Shown: piece by piece, positions 48,511-58,306 of the stretch
How the letters are laid out: each line of letters opens with the position of its first letter
Position numbering within the stretch: the first letter of the stretch is position 1
Assembly (NCBI RefSeq): GCF_030445035.2
Contig: NC_080680.1
Coordinates: 98,585,157-98,649,156, forward strand
Length of the DNA stretch: 64,000 bases
Reading direction: 5' to 3'
Source: Dasypus novemcinctus
Taxonomy: Eukaryota; Chordata; Mammalia; Cingulata; Dasypodidae
Notes under the pieces: generated by a model
The model's input: the letters and a program-made list of their open reading frames with translations, nothing else
Databases searched by the model: none
Told to the model about the DNA's origin: nothing
Made by a program: the position numbers and the translations under genes

Positions 48511-50430
48511 TTTTTTTGTGTGTAAACTAAATGTTAGTTGAAATATACTTCAATGGCCCCATTAAAGAACATCTGTAAAGTATATCAGTTCATCTGTTTG
48601 TATCCTCTTGCTCTCTATGAGGCAGATGCACATATGGCAAGGTTTGTGGAAGACTAAAATGTGGCACCCATGAGAAGTGCATGGTATGCATTATATCCTC
48701 ACAGTGTACCTTATAAGATCCACATAATTATTTTCCCCCCTGTTTCATACATGAGAAGATTGAGGGTTAGAGAAATATAGTAACCACTGAGATCATTTTA
48801 ATAGGGATTAGCTGGATCAGGATTCAAACCTAGGTCTGTCTGTCTACAGAGCCTCACTGTTTAGATTCATCTCTAGATTTATCTCGGGGGGTTCCAGGGT
48901 GTGTCCCTTTGTGAGCATCTGAGTTCAGAAGGCCAGACAAGCACACATACAGAAAGCCAAGTAAGGGATGATTAGGACCAAGTGCATACCTGCTCTTGAA
49001 GGGAAAGCAAAGCCAGAGATGACGTACCCCTCTCTGGGTACGTCTGGGGGGAATTACTGAAGGACGTGGGCAGGTCCTGAGCAGGGTCCTAAAGGAAGAC
49101 ATGGAGAGGTTTGATGGAAAGAAGGTGGACATCTTCTCAAGCAGCATGCAGAAGGAGCAGAGATCTGGAGTCAGGAAGAAGCAAGTCCTGTAGATGACTG
49201 TGACCATGGCTTGGCTGAAGCCCACTGTTCAGGAAACACTTTAGGGAGAGACGGCAGCAACTTTGTGGTATTATTTTACATTTGGGGAATTTGGGTGGAA
49301 CAGACAGGTTTAGGCCTTTCTGCGGTGAATGTCTGGCCCCACAAACCCCACCATTCCCTTGTTGAGTTCCCCGACTGAGAGAAGACACGGAACAGGCCAG
49401 AGGCGATTGTTGATGGTGAGTCCCAGCGTGTTCAGATTTGATCTCAAAGGCAGCAGCGAGCCAAGGAAGCCTTATCGGGCATGGGAGAGAGACATTGTGG
49501 AAACCGTGTTTGAGGAAGATTACCCCAGAAGGTCTTTCAGAAAGAAGGGAGGGGCAAAGAGACCTGCTGAAAATCTGATGTGTCTTAAATGTTTACCACG
49601 CTATTTATGGCTGTTCAAAATATTCCTTTGTACCTTAGAAATTATATTAACAAGCCTGACCAGTGATAGCTATTGCCTCAGTGCTAGGCCAGCCTTGTAT
49701 ATGCTAAGTGTCAACAAAATTTTTCAGAATTTAGTGAATATTTCTATAAGAACTGTGTATCACAAATTATGTTTATCTTGTGCCTTCTGTATTTATAGGT
49801 TGTTAAAAACAATAAATATATTTTTATTTTTATTTTCACTCAAAGGATCAAGAAGGGCCAGAAGTTGACATGGTAGGGGAAAAAATTATGCTGGAATTAT
49901 CACTTTTCCTGACTTCAAGATTCTATTTAATCCCCAGAATTTTTAATTATCTGTTAGTAAAGTTGTGTCTCTAAAAGCAGTGGAGGTACCTGGGGTTGTT
50001 GAACAGACTGGTGGAATCATTTAGATGCGACGGAAAGGTTCCGATGTAAAGAAAGTCTGGTTTTGGTTTTTCTTATCAGGCCTAGGAGCATCCTTCCTAG
50101 CTACAGGAACGTGACAATGTGACACCACCAGCAAGGCTGGGGCCTGATATAATACTGCCAGCTGAAAGCACCAGGTGAGTTTGTACTAGTCAATTCAGTG
50201 AGCGCAAAGTCCAGATAGTGTCCCCTGTGGGAGATACAAACCCAGCGCCCCAGATGCTGAGAGCACATGGAAGAGAGCAAAAATGTTCAGATGGCCACTA
50301 GCATGTGTTGGGTAGTCCTTTAAGTCTTTCCGGTTTTCTCTGACAACTCTAGAACCTAGAAGATATTTCAAGATAATATGGGATTTAGGAGCTTCATATT
50401 GCAAAATGTCACACTTCAGAGTGGGTAAGG
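48511..50430. other. Unassigned DNA with a MIR
   Basis: A MIR in sense orientation lies about 48705-48855 ('catacatgagaagattgaggg', 'aggattcaaacctagg'). A plus-strand 179-codon frame (49329-49868) has no recognised domain, and its second half is AT-rich with low-complexity content, so I do not call it a gene. Confidence 0.4.
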
Positions 50431-50628
50431 GAACTGACATTTATGGGTGCCCTGCTATGTGCCAAGCACTCTGCTAGGTCTTTTTTTTTCCTTCTCCTCC
50501 CCTGCCCTGCTGGGTTTTTTGTTTGTTTGTTTTTTGCTTGTCTGCGTCCATTTGCTGTGTGATCTTCTGTATCTATTTCTCTTTTTGGCTTATCTTCTCA
50601 TCCTTCTCCTTTAGGATTCAACCCTGGG

Positions 50629-51037
50629 TGTAGCTGAGCAAGAGGGTTTCGTCCTCGCTCAGGCCCAAGAGTCAGGGGGGCTTGCTCCTGCCGAACCACC
50701 GGCGGGGGGTGCCCCAAGAGGGAGCACCGGTTCTCCAGGCGTGGGGGACGTGCGGTTGGGGAAAAACCACGGAGACCGCTTGAGCGCAAGAACGGGTCTG
50801 CTTTATTGCGGAAGTACACTTGGTTATATAGGCAGGGAAGGGGGTGGAGTATGAAGGGGAGAGCAGGGCGGAGGGGTGGCTGCGGATTGGCTAAAACTGG
50901 GGGGGGCAGACCTCTGGTAATACGCCGTAAGCAGTTACTGGGGAAGAGGGCAGATTGTAGGTTGGTAATATGGGCGGGACTGGTGGGAAGGGTGGTGGGG
51001 GCTGGAAGGGGAGGAGGGGCGGAGAAAGGCGGCAACA
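50629..51037 (-). repeat. 3' LTR (409 bp)
   Basis: Ends are TG...CA on either strand. On the minus strand it has a CCAAT box (50886-50890), TATA-like TATATAA (50824-50830) and AATAAA (50802-50807). AATAAA precedes the likely start site, implying a short R as in MMTV and type-D viruses. Compared with the 5' LTR I count six substitutions (near 50640, 50750, 50752, 50787, 50983 and 50995) and two length changes in G-rich runs. Confidence 0.95.
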
Positions 51038-51056
51038 ATTGTTCCTTTTGTTTTAA
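51038..51056 (-). promoter_or_regulatory. Polypurine-like tract
   Basis: The minus strand directly upstream of the 3' LTR reads 'aaaacaaaaggaacaat', a purine-rich run with C and T interruptions, in the position of the plus-strand primer. It is poorer than most functional tracts, so possibly decayed. Confidence 0.6.
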
Positions 51057-51400
51057 AAAGAAATTGAAGCAACAAGTTTTGGTGCGCACAGTGGGTGTGA
51101 ATGGCTCGGCGTGTGCAGCAACAAAAGACAAGGATTAGGAGGAAGAGTAGGAGGAAAAGGAGGTTATAGGGACGGGCACGGGGATAAGACGAGGGGTGGG
51201 GGGAGACCACGAGGACCGGCCGGTTGTGAGCGGACAACATAGCATCTGGCCAGGATGCATGTGCCCGCCATTAGGGTCGGCGCACGCCGGCGCCTGGTGC
51301 GCACCGAGCCTTGCCAGCGAAACGGGCCTGTGATGCCCCTGTACCCCTCGCCCGAGGGGGAGGAGTAGTTGGGGAGAAGTAAGGAGAGGAAGACAAGAAG

Positions 51401-52531
51401 CTATAGGCATGCGGTCTGGAGTAGGTGGCGCGGACGGAAGGGGCGTGGTGGACAGCTGGGGGGGGACTCAGCGGTGGCGAGGCGTTGGTAGTGGACTTGT
51501 ACAAAGGAGCTGAACACTGCATTGGCTTGGTCTTTGGCAAGGCGGACTATCCTCCTGATGGCCCAGGGGCCCACGGTGAGGGCTAAAAGGATAATGATAA
51601 GGGGGCCTAGGAATGGGAGCAGGTACGGGAGAAGAGAGTGAAAGAGTGTAGAGGAGTAGCTCGCGTTGTCGAGTTCTCTTTGGCGTCGCTCCAGGCCTTC
51701 GCGGACTTTTTGCAGGCTATCTTCTGCGAGGCCAGTGGTATTGGCGTATACACAACATTCTTCTCCAAGGGCGGCACAGAGCCCCCCTTCTTTGAGCAGG
51801 AGGAGGTCAAGGCCGCGACGGTTCTGGAGAACGACCTCAGAGAGAGAGTTAAGGGAGTTTTTTAGATGCTCAACAGCTTCTTGGAGATAGGTAATATCTT
51901 GATCGACCGCCTGCCGGAGGGAGGAGAGGGAGGTGGATTGCGTAGCAAGGGCGGCGATCCCTGTGCCTGCTCCAGCGAGACCTAAAAGGGTGGCGACGGT
52001 AAGGACAGCAGTAACAGGCTCCCTTTTTTGAAAGTGGGAAGAGAGGTGGCGGGTGTGAAGAGAGAGAAAGAATTCATCATCTCCATGGAAAAGGACTCGT
52101 GGGGCAAGGAAAATAAGCAGACAGGTTTCATTAGTGGCGTTGAGGGTGGCGACGTTGAGACAGGGGGTTAATCCCGTGGAGGTACAAAGCCACTGGGAGG
52201 TGTTATGGGGGATTAAGAATTTGGCAGAAGCGCTAGGAGAGGAGTAGTTAGAGCAGGCGTGCATAAGGGGATGGGAAACTTGGCGGGCATGAACGCAGCG
52301 CCCTGGGGAGGAAACAGATTGGAAGGTTAGGGGAACAGAGGAAGTGTTCCAGTTGCATCCGGTAGGAGAATTTTCGGAGGATTCGCTGAAGGTGAGGTTT
52401 GTGGCGACGGGTTCATATATAGGAAGAGAGGGGGACAGGCAGAGCCAACAGCTTTTGGTGAGGTTGGGGTGAGAGGAGTTTAGATGGGTCTTTGTTAGGG
52501 GCTGGACCATCCGTGGGTGATGGTTTCGCAC
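51401..52531 (-). pseudogene. env: env, surface C-terminal part and transmembrane subunit
   Basis: 376 codons open. The surface part has 'SCWLCLSP', the CXXC motif that links surface and transmembrane subunits in gamma and type-D viruses. The subunit border has only 'FQKRE', a dibasic site instead of a clear R-X-K/R-R. A hydrophobic fusion-peptide-like segment (about residues 179-200) follows, then heptad repeats, 'LQNRRGLDLL' in the immunosuppressive-type region, CX6CC ('CAALGEECC'), a membrane span (about 310-332) and a cytoplasmic tail with 'VQVHYQRL'. It is frame-shifted relative to the N-terminal env part, and the first codons are only an open-frame artefact. Confidence 0.9.
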
Positions 52532-52857
52532 CCCCAGGAAGGACAGTAATAGTGCGCTGGGTCATGGCATCCTCTGGCAGAGGATGGGCACATGTAGAAA
52601 CCTGTGGCAGCGGGGTTGTGTCCCCCCCACTCATAAGACGGAAGGTTCGTGCGTCCAGTGAGGTTGGCGACATCAGTAGTGAAAGAGGGGGCGGAGGCGG
52701 TTACGTTCGAGGCGAGGAGCCTTTTTTGTTGCCAGAGGGAGAGGGTCCAATTGAAGGGCTGGTGACTCCAGTTGGCAGCGGCTGGGAGAGCGAGGGAAGC
52801 CAGGACGAAGAGAACGGCTGCGAGGCTGTGTAGAGGCATCATCTGATGGTGCAGCAT
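52495..52857 (-). pseudogene. env: env, signal peptide and N-terminal surface part
   Basis: 120 codons, overlapping the end of integrase by about 19 nt, as usual for env. The start at 52857 or the inner 52842 (MMPLHS) leads to a hydrophobic signal peptide ending near 'LPAAANW'. The gamma-type 'GFYMCP' and 'YYCPSWGCET' cysteine motifs lie at about 87-113. It ends at a stop (52495-52497) in a different frame from the C-terminal part. Only about 30 residues separate WGCET from CWLC, far fewer than in gammaretroviral surface proteins, so much of the receptor-binding and proline-rich region is absent. Confidence 0.85.
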
Positions 52858-53795
52858 CTTGATGATGGCTGGTGCTGGATCCGGGTGAACGGGGCGACCT
52901 CTGGGCCGTATCCACTGTCAATGTTATCTCTCACCGAAGGCATAGGGTGCTGATCATTCGGTGGAACTAATGGGTCAGTGGCGGGCCGAATGCAACGCCC
53001 AGGAACCCAGAGTGGCTGCGGCTCAGAATCTGGAAAGACGCAAGCAAAGCCCCTCCCCTGTGCTAGGAGGGGAGCTGGATCTTGCCAACGATTTGTGGCA
53101 GGGTCTTTCCAATGGACGAGGGGAACTTGCGAGGGCTGCCACATGGGTCCCCAGTGTTTATGGGTGGGGGAGAGTCCATGGTCATTGAAGGTTAGGAGAT
53201 TGTGATGAATGAGGCAGGCAGTCACGACGTCAGCGGGGGCCTTGTGGGGAGAGGAGGCCCTTTCTTTTTGAATGAGTAACTTGAGCTGTTGGTGAGTGCG
53301 CTCGACGATTCCTTGCCCCTGTGGATTGTATGGAATGCCAAAATGATGCGTGATGTGATACATCTGCACGAAGCTGGCGAAGGCGGCACTGTGATATGCT
53401 GGTCCATTGTCTGTCTTGAGATCCCATGGAATTCCCATGAACAAAATAGCTTGGCGAAGCGCCTGGATGCAGTGTTTAGCACTTTCCCCCGTAAGAGGGA
53501 CTGCATAGCACAGATGTGAAAGGGTGTCAATTGCTACATGAAGATATTTGAGGCGGCCAAATGCACTGACATGAGTGACATCTAATTGCCACCTTGAGTT
53601 TGGGCGGAGGCTGCGGGGGTTAACACCCTGAGGATGCAAAGGCCCAAGTGGCAACAATGGCGCACAAGTCCGGCACGCGTGCACAAGGTGTTTGCAAGTT
53701 TCAATGGGTAGGTCGGGGAAGAGCTTCCGGATGGACCGCGCAGAGAAGTGGAATTGGGAATGCAGGAGCTTGGCTTGATTAACAAAGTCTCCAAG
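52839..53795 (-). pseudogene. pol: pol, integrase
   Basis: Lies in the same frame as reverse transcriptase but past a stop (53796-53798). The zinc-binding HHCC motif is present as 'HSQFH' and 'CRTC'. The catalytic triad is visible in 'RWQLDVTH', 'KTDNGPAY' and 'GQGIVERTH' (D, D, E). The C-terminal domain includes 'GRGFACVF' and 'PLWVPGRCIRP'. The domain itself is uninterrupted to its end at 52839, but it could only be made by reading through the upstream stop. Confidence 0.92.
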
Positions 53796-55620
53796 TCACG
53801 GCCCGTCGGCAGGGCTTTCATGGAGGAGGACTGGGTTTACCTGGCGGCTGGACACAGATGCATCAGCGAGGTCATTCCCTTGAGCCAGCGGTCCTGGTAG
53901 GCCAGAGTGGCTTCTGATATGAGCAATGAACCAAGGCTGCTGCCTCGCCTCAAGCAGTTGCTGTACGAAGGCGAGCGCTCGGTCAATGTTTGAGTCACTC
54001 GGTAAGAAAGTGGCAAGCGGGAGGCTGCGGCACACTTGAAGGGTGTATAGGCTGTCAGTGAAGATGTTGAGAGACTGGTTTGGGTGGAGGTTAAGGACTG
54101 CAGCGACGGCTAGAAGCTCACCTACTTGAACAGAGAAGTCATTTGCGAACAGCAGTTGCTGTGGCTCAGGATTTCCAGGAGTGTATATAATGGCTGCAAA
54201 TGCCGTTTTTGAGGCATCTGTGAAGGCAGTGATGGCTGAGGGGATTGGGTTCTGCGCGGGCAATGGATGGAACGGGTTGGAAAACGCCAATTGAGACATT
54301 CCCTGCAGCAATCGGTGATGAGGATAGTGGTTGTCAAAGGAGCCGCGAAAGAGCTCTACCAGGCTCTGCATTTGGGCATTGTTCATGATGAGGGAGGTAA
54401 CTTCCTTGGCATCTAAAGGCCAGACAGTGGTGTGTGGCGGGATGCCATACGTTTGTATGGAGAGAAGTACTAAGTCAGTGGCCAACGCGATCCAGGCCCT
54501 TGTAAAAGGGCAGATTTTCGGGAGTTTGCTCTTTGACGTATGCAGAAAAAGGAGAGGGCCATCTTGCCACAAGAGACCTGTGGGAGTGATTGGCGTTGGC
54601 AGAACTAAAGCCAAAATTGGAAGGTTAGGGGAGAACCGCTCCAGGCGGCATTGCTGCAGAGCAGCGCTAACTTGCTGGACGACTTCTCGAGCAGCAGGAG
54701 TGATGGTGATGCTGCGGGTGGCTGCAGTTGGTGGGCTGTCTTTGGTCTGCAAGAGCTCGAAGAGGGGTTGCATCTGCGCTGTTGTGATGGGCAGCGCCGA
54801 GCGAAGCCAATTGATTTGTCCGCAAAGTTGTTGGAGTTCAGTCAGCGTCATCTTGTGAGAGACATGAATTTGTGGGCTTGTGGGCTGAATGAAGTGATGA
54901 AAATGAAAGCCCAGGAATTGAAAAGGAGGTTGGAGGTTTATTTTGTCTGATTGCACGGTAAGTCCGAGGCTTGAAAGGTTTGTCATCACTGCAGAGAGCA
55001 GGTCATTGAGGAGCGCGCTGGAGCTCGCTGCTAAGAGAAGGTCATCCATATAGTGGAGAATGTATGTTTGTTCTGGATGAAACTTTGAGCGCAGCGGCTC
55101 AATGGCATGGTTGACATAGAGCTGACATATGGTTGGGCTGTTCCGCATACCTTGCGGTAGCACTCGCCATTGGAATCAAAGCGCTGCGCCCTGGTTGTTG
55201 GTGCGTGGGACTGTAAACGCAAATCGCGGACAGTCTCGCTGGTGAAGAGGAATAGAGAAAAAGGAGTCCTTGATGTCAATGGTTGCTGCATGAAAATGTT
55301 GGGGGACTGCGGTGGGATGCGGGCATCCTGGCTGAGGTGACCCCATTGGTTTGATATGCTTGTTGATCTCGTGGAGATCGTGGAGGAGGCGGTATTTGCC
55401 AGTGCTCTTTTTGCTGATGACAAAGACTGGTGAATTGTAGGGACTAGTGGATGACTCTATGTGCCCTGCCTGTAGCTGCTCTTGGACGAGGGCGGAGAGA
55501 GCTTGTAATTTGTGAGCTGGTAAGGGCCACTGCTCGACCCAGATGGGCTCCTCTGTGTCCCACTCCAGAGGAATAGTGTCAGGTCTTGAGATGTGAGCAG
55601 TGGCCCCTAGTAGGGGGGGG
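53796..55620 (-). pseudogene. pol: pol, reverse transcriptase and RNase H
   Basis: The frame is open from about 55620. Motifs in order: 'WVEQWPL', 'SPVFVISKK', 'TIDIKDSFF' (first catalytic Asp), 'VLPQGMRNSP', 'YMDDLLLA' (catalytic Asp pair). RNase H shows 'FTDAS', 'ELLAV', 'FTDS' and 'HSGLPG...NDLAD'. A TGA at 55176-55178 interrupts the fingers/palm just before 'FQWRVLPQG', and a second TGA (53796-53798) separates it from integrase. Pol is +1 relative to pro instead of the usual -1, so an extra frame change probably lies between them. Confidence 0.93.
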
Positions 55621-56033
55621 CAGCGCAGCTGAGAAGGCCTCTGTGGTAATTCGGGCTTTTAACTGGCTGAGGACATCTCTCCCCCACAAGATGGTCTGGA
55701 CAGACGAAAGGACGAGTGGGCGAATTTGGCCTTCGTGGCCTTCCCGGTTGCTCCAATGCAGAGGCTGGGACGTTTTCCAGGAGGTAGCGGCTCCCGTGGC
55801 GCCGATGACTTGAGGGCCAGTCCCTAGGGGCCAGTGATTGAACGCAGCGACTTCAAAGGGAACACAGGAGACTTCAGCGCCGGAATCCAGGAGCCCATCG
55901 AGCCATTGCCCATCGATTTTAAGCTCCAATGAGGGTCTCTGGCGGTGCGTGATGGGCATCGCCCACATTATGGCTTGGGAACTCTTCTGGAGGCCTCTTG
56001 GGGGAGGGGCTGAGGCCTGCCCCGCTGGGAGTT
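55579..56033 (-). CDS. pro: pro, aspartic protease
   Basis: Open in the -1 frame from the slip site near 56034 to a stop at 55579. The retropepsin active site is 'LLDSGAEVSCV' (DSG in place of DTG), the flap region 'VIGATGAATSW', and the helix motif 'LWGRDVLSQL'. The ATG at 55968 is internal to the gag-pro frame; expression would be by frameshifting, not from that ATG. There is no room for the dUTPase domain that betaretroviral pro usually carries upstream. The tail crosses a run of eight C (55613-55620). Confidence 0.88.
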
Positions 56034-56037
56034 TAAA
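56031..56037 (-). promoter_or_regulatory. Slippery heptamer TTTAAAC (gag to pro, -1)
   Basis: The minus strand reads T-TTA-AAC in the gag zero frame, a canonical -1 frameshift heptamer, 60 nt before the gag stop (55968-55970). The pro frame is open from this point, which is what a -1 slip predicts. I did not evaluate the downstream RNA structure. Confidence 0.85.
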
Positions 56038-57031
56038 GGCTGCTGAGGACTTTGGACAGAACGGCAGTCACGGGCCCAGTGATATCCTTTCCCACAACGC
56101 GGACATGGCGTAGAAGGGCCCCTTGGTCGCCGAGACGGCGGGTCGGAGCGAGGCGCTGGGCCTGGCTGAGAGCACTCGCGGACAAAATGGCCGGGCTGGC
56201 CGCATCAAAAGCAGACGGAAGTGGAGGTGGATGAAACAGCCATGGCAGACGCAAAGGCAGCAGTGAGCATTTTGACTTGCGGGTCGACGTCGCGGCAAGC
56301 AAGGACCCACTCGTGCAGAGCTTTATCACGTATGGGAAGGACTACGGCTCGGAATGGCACAAGGCATCCGTCTATGATAAGTTCTTTGGCCAGCGCAAAC
56401 TGGGCATCCTCGCTGGAAATCTTCCGCTGACAGGCTTCCAGGACGCGGGCGACAAATGCTGGGAAAGTCTCATTAGAGTCTTGAAGCAGTTGCGTGAGCT
56501 TGGTGGGCTGCTTGGTGGAGACTAGAGAGAAAGACCGCTGGACGAGGACTTTTACCCGGTACCAAAACCCTGGGTCAATTTGGAGGTAAGAACGAGGGTC
56601 TGCATAATTGTTGGTCCCCGTGTATGCATCGGAGGGATCGAGGACGCCAGCTTGGGCATTCTCCACGATTTGCCGGTCAACAGCCGCTTGGTAATGGGCG
56701 TGCCATTCAATAAATTGACCCGGTGTCAGGATGGCACGGGCTAGTGCAATCCAGTCATATGGGAGAACGAGTTGGGTCCCCAACTCCTCAAGTAGTTGCT
56801 GCGCATAAGGGCTGCCAATTCCGTCTTCCTTTACAGCTTTGCGGAGGGTCCTGACCTCTTCCGCTGTAAAGGGTAGCCAAGTTTGGGGTCGCTGCAGCGT
56901 GGGCTGCGGATTCAGCGGATACAGCTGGGGGGTTTGAGAAGATGTGGCACCGGGGACTGATGGAGCAGCCAAGGCAGGTGAAGGGCTATTGCCGTACGGC
57001 GGCGGCAAGGGATAAGCAGAACACGGGTGAG

Positions 57032-57196
57032 AAAATGGCGGCTTAGCGGCTTCCGGGCAACAACAAGATGGCGGCAGGACCCTTCCGGGCGCCGGCCAAG
57101 ATGGCGGAGCAGCCACATCCGGCAGCGGACAAAATGGCGCGAGGGGCATTTCCGGTTTAGCGGAAGATGGCGACCATGCAGTTTCCGGGCCCGAAC
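57032..57196 (-). repeat. Five 33-bp repeats in the gag linker
   Basis: Five exactly 33-bp units start at 57032, 57065, 57098, 57131 and 57164. On the plus strand each begins 'aaaatggcg' or 'aagatggcg' (YY1 core) and has 'tccgg' about 20 nt later (ETS core). In gag they encode 11-residue units starting with proline. Two further 'cgccatcttgg' sites in opposite orientation lie at 57272 and 57311, spaced 39 bp, in the matrix-frame tail ('LPKMADFRLLPPL' and 'LPKMAHIRLLLRR'). Confidence 0.9.
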
Positions 57197-57202
57197 CGGA
57201 TG

Positions 57203-57751
57203 CTAACTGGGCAGGAAGAGGTGGGAAGAGGCGGGAGGAGGAGGACACCGGCGGAGAAGAAGTCGGATGTGCGCCATCTTGGGCAGAAGTGGGGGAAGAA
57301 GGCGGAAGTCCGCCATCTTGGGGAGTGGCAGGGGTGGTTTCTGTCTGCTGCGGGGAGGTTCGCGCTCGAGAGCAGCAGCAAGTTGGTTAGACAGAGAGTC
57401 AGTGTCGACAGACTCATCAGGATCACAGTCTAGAGGCCGTTTAGGAGAAGCTTCATAAACGGCCTCGGTCGGAGCACCAAGGAGACAGGCGCGAATGGCA
57501 ACGAGAACGGGTAAGAGGCCTGCTGGGAAGGTGCGTTTCTCGTGCTCCATGGCGGAGGTGACTCGATCTATGAGTCGCGAGTATGTGTCCGGGCTCCAGA
57601 GTTGGCAGGTGGTGAGCCACGGATTAAAAGGGAGCAAGAGATCCCAGTACTTTTGGAGCTGCCGCAAGGAGACACGGACTCCATTGGCATCGAGCAGGGC
57701 AGCGAGGGCTCTGACTTGCGGCGCCTGACGCAATGACAAAGAGGCGCCCAT
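57203..57751 (-). pseudogene. gag: gag, matrix domain
   Basis: I prefer the start at 57751 (MGASLSLRQAP) over the upstream ATG at 57778, because it gives the Gly-2 myristoylation signal typical of gag. 'LRQLQKYWDLLLPFNPW' and 'WSPDTYSRLIDRV' fit a beta/type-D matrix helical domain. The frame ends at a stop near 57203, while capsid lies one frame over, so a frame change sits in the low-complexity linker somewhere between 57203 and about 57400. Confidence 0.88.
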
Positions 57752-57872
57752 GACGGGATAGGGACGGGACGATGGCAAGGGGTCCCTTGGGGCTCGTCCG
57801 GGCGAGGGGTCCCTACCTGGAGAGGAGGACGATCACAGCAGCAGCAGCAGCAGAGAGGGGCCGGGGGAGGAG

Positions 57873-57890
57873 CCGCCACGTTGGGTGCCA
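57873..57890 (-). promoter_or_regulatory. Primer-binding site, tRNA-Lys type
   Basis: The minus strand reads TGGCACCCAACGTGGCGG directly after the 5' LTR (with a 2-nt AC spacer). It matches the complement of the 3' end of tRNA-Lys1,2 at 15 of 18 positions, the primer class used by MMTV and type-D viruses. Confidence 0.85.
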
Positions 57891-57892
57891 GT

Positions 57893-58306
57893 TGTAGCTG
57901 AGCGAGAGGGTTTCGTCCTCGCTCAGGCCCAAGAGTCAGGGGGGCTTGCTCCTGCCGAACCACCGGCGGGGGGTGCCCCAAGAGGGAGCACCGGTTCTCC
58001 AGGCGTGGGGGATGCGCGGTTGGGGAAAAACCACGGAGACCGCTTGAGCGTAAGAACGGGTCTGCTTTATTGCGGAAGTACACTTGGTTATATAGGCAGG
58101 GAAGGGGGTGGAGTATGAAGGGGAGAGCAGGGCGGGGAGGGGTGGCTGCGGATTGGCTAAAACTGGGGGGGGGGGCAGACCTCTGGTAATACGCCGTAAG
58201 CAGTTACTGGGGAAGAGGGCAGATTGTAGGTTGGTAATATGGGCGGGACTGGCGGGAAGGGTGGGGGGGGCTGGAAGGGGAGGAGGGGCGGAGAAAGGCG
58301 GCAACA
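57893..58306 (-). repeat. 5' LTR (414 bp)
   Basis: Partner of the 3' LTR, same end sequences. TATA-like element at 58088-58094 and AATAAA at 58066-58071 on the minus strand. Five bases longer than the 3' LTR because of length changes in G-rich tracts (2 bp and 3 bp). Confidence 0.95.

Larger units (their letters stand above)
55968..57248 (-). pseudogene. gag: gag, linker, capsid and nucleocapsid
   Basis: In a different frame from matrix. A proline-rich linker (about residues 1-110) contains 11-residue repeats. Capsid begins near 'PQTWLPFTAEEV' and includes 'ALARAILTPGQF' and 'QRSFSLVST'; its shape matches betaretroviral capsids. Two CX2CX4HX4C zinc knuckles follow. The first (56172-56213) contains an in-frame TGA at 56205-56207; the second (56064-56105, 'CPRCGKGYHWARDC') is intact. 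Gag ends at TAA 55968-55970. The stop would truncate the protein at the first knuckle. Confidence 0.92.
50629..58306 (-). mobile_element. Endogenous retrovirus, beta-like gag/pol with gamma-like env
   Basis: A 7,678-bp provirus on the minus strand with both LTRs, flanked by the 6-bp duplication CCTGGG (50623-50628 and 58307-58312); 6 bp is usual for betaretroviruses. Order: 5' LTR, tRNA-Lys-type primer site, gag, pro, pol, env, purine tract, 3' LTR. Gag capsid, the -1 gag/pro arrangement, the primer site and the short R argue for class II. The env transmembrane subunit has a CX6CC motif and the surface subunit has CWLC, which are gamma/type-D features. I recall a report of chimeric betaretroviral proviruses in armadillo, but cannot check that this is one. 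Multiple lesions make it defective. Confidence 0.96.

Noticed and set aside
49329..49868. 179-codon plus-strand ORF as a gene
   Set aside because: No domain or exon structure recognised, AT-rich low-complexity second half; chance is the simpler explanation.
53582..53821. Alternative minus-strand frame over the integrase N-terminus
   Set aside because: The pol frame carries the HHCC residues through this region, so the other frame is a shadow.
57032..57196. CRISPR-like array
   Set aside because: Units are contiguous with no spacers, lie in a retroviral gag frame, and the genome is mammalian.
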